A stretch of DNA of 64,000 nt from Allobosea sp. Root381 (GCF_001429395.1 NZ_LMJT01000013.1:35758-99757); one strand, 5' to 3'; numbered from the stretch's first letter, positions 47,431-57,299 are shown. The notes: a model not told the origin generated them from the sequence alone. Program-made: numbers and translations.

Positions 47431-48263
47431 ACTTCCTCAAACGCTTCTGCCGCAATCGCGGTGCCGTGCTCGGCCTCGTCATCCTGCTCGCGGTCGTCGT
47501 CTTCGCGCTGCTGGCGCCGACGCTGTTCCCGCAATCGCCCTGGCGGCCGGTCGGGCGCCCCTTCCTCGCGCCCTTCACGATCGAGCGCTTCCCGCTCGGC
47601 ACCGACACGCTCGGCCGCAATCTCGCGGCAGGGCTCGTCCATGGCGCGCGGGTCTCGCTGATGATCGGCGTGGTCTCGACGCTGGTCGCCCTGCTGATCG
47701 GCGTGCCGCTCGGCGCCATCGCCGGCTATGCCGGTGGCTTCGTCGACGACGCGCTCATGCGCTTCACCGAGTTCTTCCAGACGATCCCCTCCTTCGCGCT
47801 GGCGATCGTGCTGGTCGCGATCCTGCAGCCGCAGCTGGGCTCGATCGTGCTCGCCATCGGCGTCGTCTCCTGGCCGCCGATCGCGCGGCTGGTGCGCGGC
47901 GAGGTGCTCTCGCTGCGAACGCGGGAATATGTCCAGGCGGCGGTGACGATCGGCCAGTCGACGCCGCGGATCATCTTCAGCCAGGTCCTGCCGAACACCA
48001 TCGCACCCATCATCGTGATGGGCTCGCTGATGATCGGCTCGGCGATCCTGCTCGAATCCTCGCTCTCCTTCCTCGGCCTCGGCGACCCGAACCTGATGAG
48101 CTGGGGCTATATGGTCGGCGCCGGGCGCACCCGCCTGCTCGACGCCTGGTGGATCTCCTTCTTCCCGGGGCTCGCGATCTTCCTGACCGTGCTCGCCCTC
48201 AATCTGGCGGGCGAGGGCCTCAACGACGCGCTGAACCCGCGCCTGGCGAGGGGGCGCGAATGA
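47427..48263 (+). CDS. dppC: Dipeptide-type ABC permease, DppC-like
   Basis: 278-residue permease partner of DppB. N-terminal helix GLVILLAVVVFALLAPTLFP, the DppC signature PLGTDTLGRNLAAGLVHGARVSL and the EAA loop YVQAAVTIGQSTPRIIFSQV. Four-base overlaps at both ends show tight translational coupling with dppB and the ATPase gene. Confidence 0.92.
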   Translation: MNFLKRFCRNRGAVLGLVILLAVVVFALLAPTLFPQSPWRPVGRPFLAPFTIERFPLGTDTLGRNLAAGLVHGARVSLMIGVVSTLVALLIGVPLGAIAGYAGGFVDDALMRFTEFFQTIPSFALAIVLVAILQPQLGSIVLAIGVVSWPPIARLVRGEVLSLRTREYVQAAVTIGQSTPRIIFSQVLPNTIAPIIVMGSLMIGSAILLESSLSFLGLGDPNLMSWGYMVGAGRTRLLDAWWISFFPGLAIFLTVLALNLAGEGLNDALNPRLARGRE

Positions 48264-49900
48264 GCGAGGCTCCCACCAAAACCATGCCCGTGCTCGCGAT
48301 CGAGACGCTGACGCTGGCCCTGCCGGCGATGGCAGACCGCGCCCATGCAGTCGAAAACGTCACGCTCACGATCGCGTCAGGCGAGACGCTCTGCATCGTC
48401 GGCGAATCCGGCTCGGGCAAGTCGATGATCGCGCATGCGGTGATGGGGCTGCTGCCGAAGGCGGTGAAGCCGGCCGGCGGCGCCATTCGCCTCGCGGGGC
48501 GGGACCTGCTCGCCCTCGACGAGGATGCGATGCAGGATGTGCGCGGCCGCGAGGTCGGCATGATCTTCCAGGAACCGATGACATCGCTCAATCCGGTGAT
48601 GCGGGTCGCGGACCAGATCGTCGAGACCTTCGAGGCGCATGGGCTCTTCGGCAAATCCGAGCGCTACAGGCGCGCGGTCGACCTCCTGACCGAGGTCGGC
48701 CTGCCCGATCCGCCGCGCCTCGCCAAGGCCTATCCGCACGAGCTTTCCGGCGGCCAGCGCCAGCGCGTGATGATCGCGATGGCGCTCGCGCTCGAGCCCA
48801 AGCTCCTGATCGCCGACGAGCCGACGACGGCGCTGGACGTCACCACGCAGGCGCAGATCCTGAAGCTCATCGACAATCTGCGCCACAAGCACGGCACGGC
48901 GGTGCTCTTCATCACCCATGACATGGGCGTCGTCGCAGAGATCGCCGACCGGATCGCGGTGCTGGAAAAGGGCGTGCTGGTCGAGGAAGGCACCGCCGAC
49001 CAGGTGCTCGGTGCACCGCGCCACGCCTATACGCAAAAGCTGCTCGCCGCCGTGCCCTCGCTGACCCCGCCGGAGCGGCCGGCCTTGCCGGACAGCAGGC
49101 CCGTGCTCAAGGTGGAAAAGCTCGGCAAGGTCTATCGCAAGCGGACGCTCTTCGGCGTGGCGCGCGAGGTGAAGGCGGCCGACGATGTCTCCTTCTCGCT
49201 GGTCCGCGGCGAGACGCTCGGCCTCGTCGGCGAATCCGGCTCGGGGAAATCCACTGTCGGGCGCTGCTGCCTGCGATTGATCGAGCCCGATTCCGGGCGC
49301 ATCACGCTGAGCGGCGAGCGCTCGGGCGATCTCGTGCTCAGCGAGCTCAAGCCCGCGGCCCTGCGCGCCCAGCGCAAGCGCATCCAGATGGTGTTCCAGG
49401 ATCCCTTCGCCTCGCTCAATCCGCGCCAGACTGTCGGCCGCATCATCTCGGACGGGCCGGTGGCGCATGGCGTGGCGCGCAAGGACGCTCTCGCCAAGGC
49501 GCGCGAACTGCTTGAGCTAGTCGGCCTCTCCGCGAACGCGATCGACCGCTACCCGCATGAGTTCTCGGGCGGCCAGCGCCAGCGCGTCGGCATCGCGCGG
49601 GCACTGGCGCTCGAACCCGACGTGCTGGTGGCCGACGAGGCCGTCTCGGCGCTCGACGTCTCCGTGCAGGCGCAGATCCTGACGCTGATCAAGGACGTCC
49701 AGCAGCGGCTCGGCCTCGCCATCCTGTTCGTGACGCACGACCTGCGCGTCGCCGCCCAGATCTGCGACAAGATCGCGGTGATGCAGCGTGGCCGGATCGT
49801 CGAGGCCGGCCCAACGGCCGCGCTCTTCGCCAATCCGCAGCACGCCTATACGCAGCAATTGCTCGCGGCGGTGCCGGGTGGCGGGCGTTTCGGGACGTGA
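48260..49900 (+). CDS. Fused dipeptide ABC ATPase (two nucleotide-binding domains, DppD-DppF)
   Basis: 546-residue protein with two complete ATPase domains in tandem. Domain 1 (about 10-270): GESGSGKSMI, LSGGQRQRVMIAMALALEP, LLIADEPTTALDV. Domain 2 (about 290-540): GESGSGKSTVGRC, FSGGQRQRVGIARALALEP, VLVADEAVSALDV; its Walker B reads DEA rather than DEP. It replaces separate DppD and DppF subunits, as in GsiA-type systems. It overlaps dppC by 4 bp. Confidence 0.93.
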   Translation: MSEAPTKTMPVLAIETLTLALPAMADRAHAVENVTLTIASGETLCIVGESGSGKSMIAHAVMGLLPKAVKPAGGAIRLAGRDLLALDEDAMQDVRGREVGMIFQEPMTSLNPVMRVADQIVETFEAHGLFGKSERYRRAVDLLTEVGLPDPPRLAKAYPHELSGGQRQRVMIAMALALEPKLLIADEPTTALDVTTQAQILKLIDNLRHKHGTAVLFITHDMGVVAEIADRIAVLEKGVLVEEGTADQVLGAPRHAYTQKLLAAVPSLTPPERPALPDSRPVLKVEKLGKVYRKRTLFGVAREVKAADDVSFSLVRGETLGLVGESGSGKSTVGRCCLRLIEPDSGRITLSGERSGDLVLSELKPAALRAQRKRIQMVFQDPFASLNPRQTVGRIISDGPVAHGVARKDALAKARELLELVGLSANAIDRYPHEFSGGQRQRVGIARALALEPDVLVADEAVSALDVSVQAQILTLIKDVQQRLGLAILFVTHDLRVAAQICDKIAVMQRGRIVEAGPTAALFANPQHAYTQQLLAAVPGGGRFGT

Positions 49901-49909
49901 GCGATCGTC

Positions 49910-49995
49910 ATTCTCGGGCGGAGCGGAGCGAAGACCCGAGAATCCCGTGACGAGCAGACACTGGTTTTCAAGATGGTCGGGTCAGGCCCGACCAT
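49910..49995. repeat. Two hairpin repeats between ABC ATPase and M20 peptidase genes
   Basis: ATTCTCGGG / CCCGAGAAT (49910-49943, 16-nt loop) and ATGGTCGGG-TCAGG-CCCGACCAT (49973-49995). The second shares its stem with the first hairpin at 46332. They lie between co-directional genes and may separate or process the transcript. Confidence 0.7.
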
Positions 49996-50025
49996 GACGC
50001 TACCGATGCCCCAGGAGACCCGACC

Positions 50026-51315
50026 ATGCCGCTCGACCCCGCCCTTCGCGACAAGATCCTCGCCTCCGTCGAGGCCGGCTTCGCCGAACAAGTCGCCTTC
50101 ACGCAGGAGCTGATCCGCTTTCCCTCGCTACGCGGCGAGGAGCATGCCTGCCAGGACTTCGTCTACCGGGCGATGAAGGAGCGCGGCTTCACCATCGATC
50201 GCTTCAAGATGGACGAGGCGGCGATCAAGGCCCATCCCGGCGGCGGGCCGTTCTCCGAATTCCACTCCGACGCGCCAATCGTCGTCGGCATCCACCATCC
50301 CCGCGAGGAGAAGGGTCGCTCGCTGATCCTGCAGGCGCATGTCGACGTGGTGCCGACCGGACCGGCCGACCAGTGGACCTATCCGCCCTTCGATCCCGTC
50401 ATCGACGGCGACTGGCTCTACGGCCGTGGCGGCGCCGACATGAAGGCCGGGGCCGGCGCCAATTTCGCCTGCCTCGACGCGCTGAAGAGGATCGGCCTGC
50501 AGCCGGCGGCGACGCTCTATCTGGAATCGGTGGTCGAGGAGGAATCGACCGGAAACGGCGCGGTGATGACGCATCTGCGCGGCTATCGCGCCGAGGCGGC
50601 GCTGATTCCCGAGCCGGAATACGAGATGCTGGCACGGGCCAATGCCGGCGTGATCTGGTTCCAGTTCGAGGTGCGGGGCGTGCCGGCACATGTCCGCGAG
50701 ATGGGCACAGGCGCCAACGCCATCGACGCTGCCTATCGCGTCATCGCGGCGCTGCGCAAGCTCGAGGAGGAGTTCAACGCCGAGAAGGCCGGCCGCGAAC
50801 ATTTCGAGGACCAGGAGCATCCGATCAACCTGAACATCGGCAAGATCGAGGGCGGCGACTGGGCCTCCTCGGTGCCGTGCTGGTGCCGGGTCGATTGCCG
50901 CGTCGGGCTCTATCCGGGCGTGACGGCCAAGGAGATCGCCCAGCGCATCGAGGACTGCATCCGCACCGCCTCGCGAAGCGACGCCTTCCTCGCCAACAAC
51001 CCGCCCAAGGTGACGTTCAACGGCTTCTGGGCCGAGGGCTATGTGCTGGAACCCGGCAGCGAAGCGGAAGCCGTGCTCGGCCGCGCGCATGAGGCCGCGC
51101 TCGGCAAGCCGCTGAAGAGCTTCATGACAGCGGCGTATCTCGATACCCGCGTGCATGCGCTCTACGACAAGATCCCGGCGCTCTGCTACGGCCCGATGGG
51201 CGAGAACATCCATGCCTTCGACGAGCGCGTCAGCCTGGCCTCGCTGAAGCGGATCACCGGCTCCATGGCGCTGTTCGTCGCCGAATGGTGCGGCGTGGAG
51301 CCTCTGAAGGCCTGA
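50026..51315 (+). CDS. M20-family metallopeptidase (ArgE/DapE deacylase type)
   Basis: 429-residue di-zinc hydrolase. Ligands and catalytic residues: His105 and Asp107 (HVDVVP), Asp138 (GRGGADMK), Glu171 as base and Glu172 as ligand (VEEESTGNG), a lid-domain His in VRGVPAHVREMGTGAN, and a C-terminal His (ENIHAFDE). It removes N-acyl groups or hydrolyses a dipeptide or N-acyl amino acid. Position after the dipeptide importer suggests it processes the imported compound. The exact substrate is unknown. Confidence 0.88.
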   Translation: MPLDPALRDKILASVEAGFAEQVAFTQELIRFPSLRGEEHACQDFVYRAMKERGFTIDRFKMDEAAIKAHPGGGPFSEFHSDAPIVVGIHHPREEKGRSLILQAHVDVVPTGPADQWTYPPFDPVIDGDWLYGRGGADMKAGAGANFACLDALKRIGLQPAATLYLESVVEEESTGNGAVMTHLRGYRAEAALIPEPEYEMLARANAGVIWFQFEVRGVPAHVREMGTGANAIDAAYRVIAALRKLEEEFNAEKAGREHFEDQEHPINLNIGKIEGGDWASSVPCWCRVDCRVGLYPGVTAKEIAQRIEDCIRTASRSDAFLANNPPKVTFNGFWAEGYVLEPGSEAEAVLGRAHEAALGKPLKSFMTAAYLDTRVHALYDKIPALCYGPMGENIHAFDERVSLASLKRITGSMALFVAEWCGVEPLKA

Positions 51316-51503
51316 GCACCGAAACACCGGCGTCGCAGGCCCTCTCCAGCGGCCGCGCCGTCATGCTCTGTCAACGCCATTCGCGCGCAGCCTGCGGTGA
51401 CGCAACGTCCACCAACGCTCATTCCAGAATTCGACAGATTTAGCGTCAGCGCATCTGGAATTTTCTGGCCACCCTCCCCATATTCTGCAATGTTTGTTCC
51501 GTT

Positions 51504-51523
51504 CGCATGAATCGAATCATGCG
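51504..51523. promoter_or_regulatory. Inverted repeat before the Nudix gene
   Basis: CGCATGA-ATCGAA-TCATGCG, perfect 7-bp arms, ending 26 bp before the Nudix ATG. It could be an operator or an RNA hairpin in the leader near the ribosome site (GAGAGGGGGTGGG). Confidence 0.4.
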
Positions 51524-51549
51524 ACGAGAGGGGGTGGGTTCCGAAGCGG

Positions 51550-52029
51550 ATGAAGAAGGCGGGCAAGAAGGGGGGGCGGACACGGGCGCAGATCGCTGCG
51601 ATGCCCGTTCGCCTCGGGGTGGACGGCTCGCCCGAAATCCTGCTCGTGACCTCGCGCACGACCCGCCGCTGGATCGTCCCGAAGGGCTGGCGGATGAAGG
51701 ATCGCAAGGACGCCGAGGCCGCCGCCATCGAGGCCTTCGAGGAAGCCGGCGTTGTCGGCCGCGTCAGCGACACTCCGGCAGGGAGCTACAGCTACTGGAA
51801 GCGGATGGCCGACCATTTCGTCCTGTGCGAGGTCACGCTCTATCTGCTTGAGGTCGAGCGCCAACTCGACAGCTGGGCTGAGAAGGACGAGCGCCGCAGC
51901 CAGTGGTTCAAGCTGGCTGACGCCGCCGATCTCGTCGACGAGCCGGAACTGCGCAGCGCGATCCGCAATCTCTCAGCCGAAGGGCTCGACCGCGCCGCGC
52001 TCAGTGCCCGGATTGCGGCGCCGGTATGA
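51550..52029 (+). CDS. Nudix hydrolase (DIPP-like)
   Basis: 159-residue Nudix-fold protein. The Nudix box spans about 46-68 (GWRMKDRKDAEAAAIEAFEE plus AGV). It keeps the metal-binding EAFEEAG helix, but the usual Glu at box position 7 is Arg52 and the usual Arg is Ile60. This variant resembles the Ap4A/diphosphoinositol-polyphosphate group (DIPP) of Alphaproteobacteria, in which PKGW-MK precedes the helix. A Lys/Arg-rich N-terminus is present. It overlaps the convergent Na/Pi transporter by 29 bp. The substrate is unknown. Confidence 0.85.
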   Translation: MKKAGKKGGRTRAQIAAMPVRLGVDGSPEILLVTSRTTRRWIVPKGWRMKDRKDAEAAAIEAFEEAGVVGRVSDTPAGSYSYWKRMADHFVLCEVTLYLLEVERQLDSWAEKDERRSQWFKLADAADLVDEPELRSAIRNLSAEGLDRAALSARIAAPV

Positions 52030-53725
52030 GCATCTCGCGCTCCTGACGCGCCCGCGCCTCCTTGGTCTCCATCAACCGGCTCTCGCGCAGGGCATTCGCA
52101 CTCTCCAGGATCGGATAGCCGATCGAGGCGATATGGCCGTGTATCCGCTTGAGATCGCGGATGATGTCGAGATGGATGGCGCTGGTCTCGATCGATTCCG
52201 GCCGGCCGCTGCGCAGCCTCTGGAAATGGCTCTCCGCCGCCCGGCGCTCGGCGTCGCGGATCACCGCCTTGTCCGAAAAGAGCTGGCGCGCCAAGGCAAG
52301 ATCCCGCGTGGCGAAGACGTTGAGCGCGAGTGCCAGCGCCGCCGCGACCTTGTGGTGGAACTCGCGGATCTCGGCCAGCCCCTCCGGCGAGAAGCTGTAG
52401 CGCTTGCGGATCTTCTTTTCGGCCAGCTCGCGCAGGTTCTTGTCGATGATGTCGCCGATATGCTCGAGATTGGTGATCAGCGTGATGATCTCGAAGAGCC
52501 GACGGCTCTCCTCCTCGCTCAGCTCGTTGCGCGAGACCTTGACCAGATAGAGCTTGATCGACTCGTGGATGGTGTCGACGCCGTCATCGGCCTGGGCGAT
52601 GGCGCGGGAGAGCTTGAGCTCGTCCTTCTCCAGAAGGGTCATGGTGTCGCGCAGCATCACCTCGACACGGTCGCCCAGCCGCAGCGCCTCGCGCATGGCG
52701 CCGGCCAGCGCCTCGGTCGGGCTGTCGAGGGCGTTCGGGTCGAGATAGCGCGGCGCCACCGCCTCGGCGGTCGCGTCCTTGCCCGGCATGAAGCGCTCGA
52801 CCAGCTTCGAGACCGGCCCGACGAAGGGCAGGAAGATCAGTGCGCCGATCAGGTTCAGCGCGACGTGGAACTCGATGGCGAGGCGGGCATCGGCCGAGGG
52901 CATCGCCATCAGCCAGGCCGATAGCGGGCCGACAAAGGGCAGCACTGCGAGCGCCAGCAAGAGCCGGGTCAGCAGGTTGCCGACAGCGGCGCGGCGCTGG
53001 CCGGCCGGCGAGCCGAGCTGGTCCAGCACCGGGATCAGCGCATTGCCGAGATTGGCGCCGATCACGAGCGTAAGCGCCGTGGATGGTGGGAACAGGCCGG
53101 AGGCGGCGAAGGTCGCGATCAGCAGGATCACGGCGATGCTGGAATGGGTCAGCCAGGTCGCGGCGACGGCGACGAGCACGGCGAGCAGCGGCTCGCTGGC
53201 GATGGCGCCAAGCAGCACCCGGAAGGTATCGGACCGGGCCAGCGGGGCTGCGGCCGCGTTCAGCTCGATCAGGGACAGCAGGATCAGGCCGATGCCGACC
53301 ATGACGCGGCCGATATTGCGCGCACGGTCCATCGCCTCGTTCGAGAGATAGAGCGCGACGCCGATCGCCAGGCACAGCCCCCAGAGCCAGCCGAGATCGA
53401 GCGAGATGAGGAACGCCGCGAGCGAGGTGCCGAAATTGGCGCCGAGCAGCACGGCGAGCGCCATGGCGGGCGCGATCAGGTTCTGCCCGGCGAAGGAGGA
53501 GACCAGCAGGGTCGTCGCGGTCGAGCTCTGCAGCACCATGGTGACCGCCGCGCCACTGCCGAAAGCTGCGAAGCGGTTCTTGGTAAAGGCCTGGAGCGCC
53601 TTGCGCAGGGACGAGCCGAAGGCCCGCATCGCCCCGGTCCGAACCAGCCGGACCGCCCAGATCAGCAGCGCTACACCGCCCGCGAGATGGATCAGGATCA
53701 GGGTCGCGCTGTCGCTCGTGTTCAT
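52001..53725 (-). CDS. Na/phosphate cotransporter family protein with PhoU-like C-terminus
   Basis: 574-residue membrane protein. It has the Na/Pi-II repeats: GSGAAVTMVLQSSTATTLLV in the first half and THSSIAVILLIATF in the second (inverted QSSTAT/THSSIA motifs). About eight or nine helices run to residue 320. A cytoplasmic PhoU-like helical domain (about 350-560) follows. It probably moves phosphate with Na+. The start ATG at 53725 (MNTSDSATLIL) begins the first helix. Convergent with the Nudix gene with overlapping 3' ends. Confidence 0.9.
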   Translation of the reverse strand: MNTSDSATLILIHLAGGVALLIWAVRLVRTGAMRAFGSSLRKALQAFTKNRFAAFGSGAAVTMVLQSSTATTLLVSSFAGQNLIAPAMALAVLLGANFGTSLAAFLISLDLGWLWGLCLAIGVALYLSNEAMDRARNIGRVMVGIGLILLSLIELNAAAAPLARSDTFRVLLGAIASEPLLAVLVAVAATWLTHSSIAVILLIATFAASGLFPPSTALTLVIGANLGNALIPVLDQLGSPAGQRRAAVGNLLTRLLLALAVLPFVGPLSAWLMAMPSADARLAIEFHVALNLIGALIFLPFVGPVSKLVERFMPGKDATAEAVAPRYLDPNALDSPTEALAGAMREALRLGDRVEVMLRDTMTLLEKDELKLSRAIAQADDGVDTIHESIKLYLVKVSRNELSEEESRRLFEIITLITNLEHIGDIIDKNLRELAEKKIRKRYSFSPEGLAEIREFHHKVAAALALALNVFATRDLALARQLFSDKAVIRDAERRAAESHFQRLRSGRPESIETSAIHLDIIRDLKRIHGHIASIGYPILESANALRESRLMETKEARARQEREMLIPAPQSGH

Positions 53726-53873
53726 CGCTGCTGGGGCTTTCTTCGGATCAGGGTGGCACCGTACCCCCAAATCGTCGCTTTTTCATTAGCCAACTTATCA
53801 CTTCTGCCTGCAAAAGATGCTGATTTTGCGGCAAGTTCTGCGGATTTCTGCGGCGAAATGCGGCTGTTCCGGC

Positions 53874-54941
53874 TCAAGCCGGCGGAATCAACGTCACGCC
53901 CGATCCGGCAAAGCCGAGATTGACGGCGGTGCCAGGCTCCAACATGGCGCGGTGGCCGTACTGGATGACGAAAAGCTCGCCGACGGGTGTCTCGATCATG
54001 ATGTCGAGATGGTTGCCGAGATAGGCGCATTTGCGGACCGTTCCGGGCAGGGAGGCTGAGCCCCCGGCCTCCAACAGCAGCAGGCTCTCGGGACGTATCG
54101 CGACCTTTGCCGGGCCGGGCGCCAGCCCGCGCGCCGGCAGCGAAACCCGGGCGGGGCCGATCGCGACATCGGCGCGGCCATCGGCCACGGCCTCGACCGT
54201 GACGTCGATCAGGTTGGCGTCGCCGATGAAGTCAGCGACGAAGGCGTTCGCCGGCTCCTCATAGAGCGCGCGCGGCGCCCCCTGCTGCGCGATCTTGGCG
54301 TTCGACATCACGATGATCTTGTCGGAAACGGCAAGCGCCTCCTCCTGGTCATGGGTAACATAGGCGACGGTGAGGTTCAGGTTCTGCTGGAGTTCGCGGA
54401 TCTCCTCGCGGACGCGGCGGCGGAGTTTCGCGTCGAGATTGGACAGCGGCTCGTCGAAGAGCAGGACCTGCGGCTCCAGCACGAGGGCGCGCGCCACGGC
54501 GACGCGCTGCTGCTGGCCGCCTGAGAGCTCCGAAGGATAGCGGTTCTCGAAGCCCTTCAGCCCGACCAGCGCGAGCTTCTCCAGCGCCATCTCGCGGGCA
54601 CGCTCCTTGCCCAGCCCCTTGACGGTCGGGCCATAGGCCGCGTTCTCCAGCACGCTCATATGCGGGAACAGCGCATAGGACTGGAAAACCATGCTGACGT
54701 CGCGATCGGCCGCCGACAGCCTCGTGACGTCCTGCCCGCCGATCAGGATCTGGCCTTCGCTGGCGATCTCGAGGCCGGCGATCATGCGCAAGGTCGTGGT
54801 CTTGCCGCAGCCGGAGGGGCCGAGCAGCGTCACCAGCTTGCCGGCCTCGACCGTGAAGCTGACATTGTCGACGGCCGTGACGGCGCCGTAGCGCATCGAG
54901 ACGTTGCGGAATTCGACGGATGCGGGGCCGGCCTTGGTCAA
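53874..54941 (-). CDS. ABC transporter ATP-binding protein (AfuC/FbpC-like)
   Basis: 355-residue ATPase. Walker A GPSGCGKTT (about 38-46), Q-loop QSYALFPHM, signature LSGGQQQR, Walker B VLLFDEPLSNLD, switch His in THDQEEAL, and a C-terminal TOBE domain (about 240-350). It overlaps the large permease gene by 4 bp. It is the last gene of the minus-strand polyol-phosphate operon candidate. By family it could be annotated ferric-iron or 2-aminoethylphosphonate; context favours a phosphorylated cyclitol or sugar. Confidence 0.9.
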   Translation of the reverse strand: MTKAGPASVEFRNVSMRYGAVTAVDNVSFTVEAGKLVTLLGPSGCGKTTTLRMIAGLEIASEGQILIGGQDVTRLSAADRDVSMVFQSYALFPHMSVLENAAYGPTVKGLGKERAREMALEKLALVGLKGFENRYPSELSGGQQQRVAVARALVLEPQVLLFDEPLSNLDAKLRRRVREEIRELQQNLNLTVAYVTHDQEEALAVSDKIIVMSNAKIAQQGAPRALYEEPANAFVADFIGDANLIDVTVEAVADGRADVAIGPARVSLPARGLAPGPAKVAIRPESLLLLEAGGSASLPGTVRKCAYLGNHLDIMIETPVGELFVIQYGHRAMLEPGTAVNLGFAGSGVTLIPPA

Positions 54942-57154
54942 CTCGCTGCTCCCTGGCTGATCGGGTCGGAAACGGAACTGGAGAGCGCGACCACCTTGCG
55001 CCGGCCGAGCCTGCGCTCGCCCACACCGAGCTGGATCAGGCCGATGCCGAGCGCCATGAAGACGATCAGCACCGAGGAATAGGCGATGGCGAGGCCGAAC
55101 TCGCCGGCCTCGACGCGGCCGACGATATAGGCGGTCGCGAGGTTGTACTCGGCCGAGACCAGGAAGATCACCGCGCTGACCGCCGTCATCGAGCGCACGA
55201 AGGAATAGACCAGCGCCGAGACCAGCGCCGGCCGCAGCAGCGGCAGCACGACACGCCAGAGCGTGGTGAAGCTGCGGGCGCGCAGCGTGGTCGAGGCCTC
55301 ATCCAGGCTCTTGTCGATCTGCGAGAGGCCGGCGATGCCGGAGCGCACGCCGACCGGCATGTTGCGGAAGACGAAGGCGACGACGAGGATCAGGCCGGTG
55401 CCGGTGATCTCGATCGGCGGCACGTTGAAGGCGAGGATATAGGCGACGCCGAGCACCGTGCCGGGAATGGCGAAGGAGAGCATCGTCGCGAATTCGAGCG
55501 TGCCGCGGCCGGCGAATTTCTGGCGCGTCAGCAGATAGGCGGTCAGCAGGCCGATGATCGCCGTCAGCGGCGCCGAGATCGCCGCGACCTTCACCGTGGT
55601 GAAGAAGGAGTTCCAGGCCGAGCCCTGGAAATAGATGCCGTTGCTGAAATCGATCGCGAAGCCGGTGAGGTAGTGCTCCAGCGTCGGCGTATGGTTGCGG
55701 CCCATCGACTTGACGAAGCCACCGACCAGGATGACGAGGTAGATCACGAAGGTCAGCGCGACCCAGGGCACGATCGCGGCGGCCGCGAGCCAGGTGATGC
55801 GGCGCGGCAGCGGCGTCGGCAGGCCGGAATCGCCCTTGCCGGTCACGGTCGTGTAGGACTTGCCGCCGAGCCAGCGCTGCTGCACCCAGAAGGCGCCGAG
55901 CGTAAAGGCGAGCAGGATGATGGCGAGCACCGCCGCCTGCCCCTGGTTATAGGCCGCCCCGACCACGGCGAAGAAGATTTTTGTCGAAAGCACTTCGAAA
56001 TTGCCGCCGAGAACCAGCGGGTTGCCGAAATCGGCCATGCTCTCGACGAAGCCGAGCAGGAAGGCATTGGCGATGCCGGGCTTGAGCAGCGGCCAGGTCA
56101 CGGTGCGGAAAGTCTGCCAGCGCTTGGCGCCGAGCGTCTGCGAGGCCTCCTCCAGCGCCGGCGAGATGCCCTGCACGACACCGATCAGCACGAGGAAGGC
56201 GATCGGCGCGAAGGCGAGCACCTGTGCCAGCAGCACGCCGGGAAGGCCATAGAGCCAGCGCGAGCGCGGCACGTCGAACCATTCATAGAGGAAGGTCGAG
56301 ACCACGCCGGCGCGGCCGAAGAGCAGGATCAGCGCCAGCCCGATGACGAAGGGCGGGGTGATGATCGGCAGGATCGTCAGCGCCCGCATCACCTTCTTGC
56401 CGGGCATGCCGGTGCGCAGGATCAGGAGCGCGCAGGCAAGCCCGAGCAGAGTGGTGATGACGCCGCAGAGCACGGCCAGCACCAGCGTGTTCCAGGCGAC
56501 GCCGCAATTGACGTTGGCGGTGAGGCAGCCCAGCCCCCAAATCGAGGAATCGAAGAAGCGAGCGATGAAGGCCGCGGGCGCGAAAGCGCCGTCCTGGTCG
56601 ACCAGCGCGCTCTTCAGGATGGTCGCGACGGGGTAGAAGATGAAAAGCCCGATCAGCAGGATGACGATGCCGATAGAGGAGGTCGTGAACAGGTCGCCCC
56701 GGCAGATGCCGCGATAGGCGAGGCCATGGCAGAGCAACAGCAGCAGCGCGAAAATCGTCAGGAAAGCGCCGCCGCCCATGCCGCGCTGCACGCCGCCGCT
56801 GCCGCCGAGCAGCGCCGCCAGCCAGGGAATGCCCTGGCCCTCGAGCGCGATGGCGAAGCCCTGGGCGAAGAGCAGAAGCAGGCCGAGCGCTCCCGACCAG
56901 ATCAGCACCGTCGCGACGCGAGCGGCGTCGCGGCTGCCGAGATAGGCCGTCGCCGCCGTCAGCGCGACGCCGACCGGCAGCAGCCAGGGTGCCTGGCCGG
57001 ACAAAGCGAGCGCCAGCGCGCTGCCGGCCTTGCCGAGCGGATAGCCTTCGAGCCAGCCCAGCCGCGTCAGGGCCATGCCCTCGACGAAATACCAGGGCAG
57101 CACGGCATAACCGAGCCAGCCGAGCAGCAGCACCAGCCTTGTCGCGGAGCGCAT
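54938..57154 (-). CDS. ABC transporter double-length permease (AfuB/FbpB-like)
   Basis: 738-residue inner-membrane protein with two fused BPD permease halves (about 1-400 and 420-738). Each half has an EAA-type loop: EEASQTLGAKRWQTFRTVTW in the first and DEASTTLRARSFTTLWRVVL in the second. It therefore forms the whole channel. It is separated from the binding-protein gene by 145 bp holding a strong hairpin, and it overlaps the ATPase gene by 4 bp. Confidence 0.9.
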   Translation of the reverse strand: MRSATRLVLLLGWLGYAVLPWYFVEGMALTRLGWLEGYPLGKAGSALALALSGQAPWLLPVGVALTAATAYLGSRDAARVATVLIWSGALGLLLLFAQGFAIALEGQGIPWLAALLGGSGGVQRGMGGGAFLTIFALLLLLCHGLAYRGICRGDLFTTSSIGIVILLIGLFIFYPVATILKSALVDQDGAFAPAAFIARFFDSSIWGLGCLTANVNCGVAWNTLVLAVLCGVITTLLGLACALLILRTGMPGKKVMRALTILPIITPPFVIGLALILLFGRAGVVSTFLYEWFDVPRSRWLYGLPGVLLAQVLAFAPIAFLVLIGVVQGISPALEEASQTLGAKRWQTFRTVTWPLLKPGIANAFLLGFVESMADFGNPLVLGGNFEVLSTKIFFAVVGAAYNQGQAAVLAIILLAFTLGAFWVQQRWLGGKSYTTVTGKGDSGLPTPLPRRITWLAAAAIVPWVALTFVIYLVILVGGFVKSMGRNHTPTLEHYLTGFAIDFSNGIYFQGSAWNSFFTTVKVAAISAPLTAIIGLLTAYLLTRQKFAGRGTLEFATMLSFAIPGTVLGVAYILAFNVPPIEITGTGLILVVAFVFRNMPVGVRSGIAGLSQIDKSLDEASTTLRARSFTTLWRVVLPLLRPALVSALVYSFVRSMTAVSAVIFLVSAEYNLATAYIVGRVEAGEFGLAIAYSSVLIVFMALGIGLIQLGVGERRLGRRKVVALSSSVSDPISQGAAS

Positions 57155-57227
57155 CCTTGCCCTGTCCCCTCAATTCACTTGCCGGCCGGTTCACCGGCTC
57201 TTCGTGGCCTGCTGATCGTTCCGCTCC

Positions 57228-57265
57228 CTCGCCGTCATCCCGGGCAAGCCGGGGATGACGGCGAG
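57228..57265. terminator. Strong hairpin between binding-protein and permease genes (attenuator-like)
   Basis: CTCGCCGTCATCCC (57228-57241) and GGGATGACGGCGAG (57252-57265) are perfect 14-bp arms. It lies 35 bp after the AfuA-like stop and inside an operon, so partial termination or 3'-end protection would raise binding-protein over permease levels. It belongs to the GTCATCC palindrome family. Confidence 0.65.
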
Positions 57266-57299
57266 GTTCAGCAGAAATACTGCGGCGGACCATTGCGCC

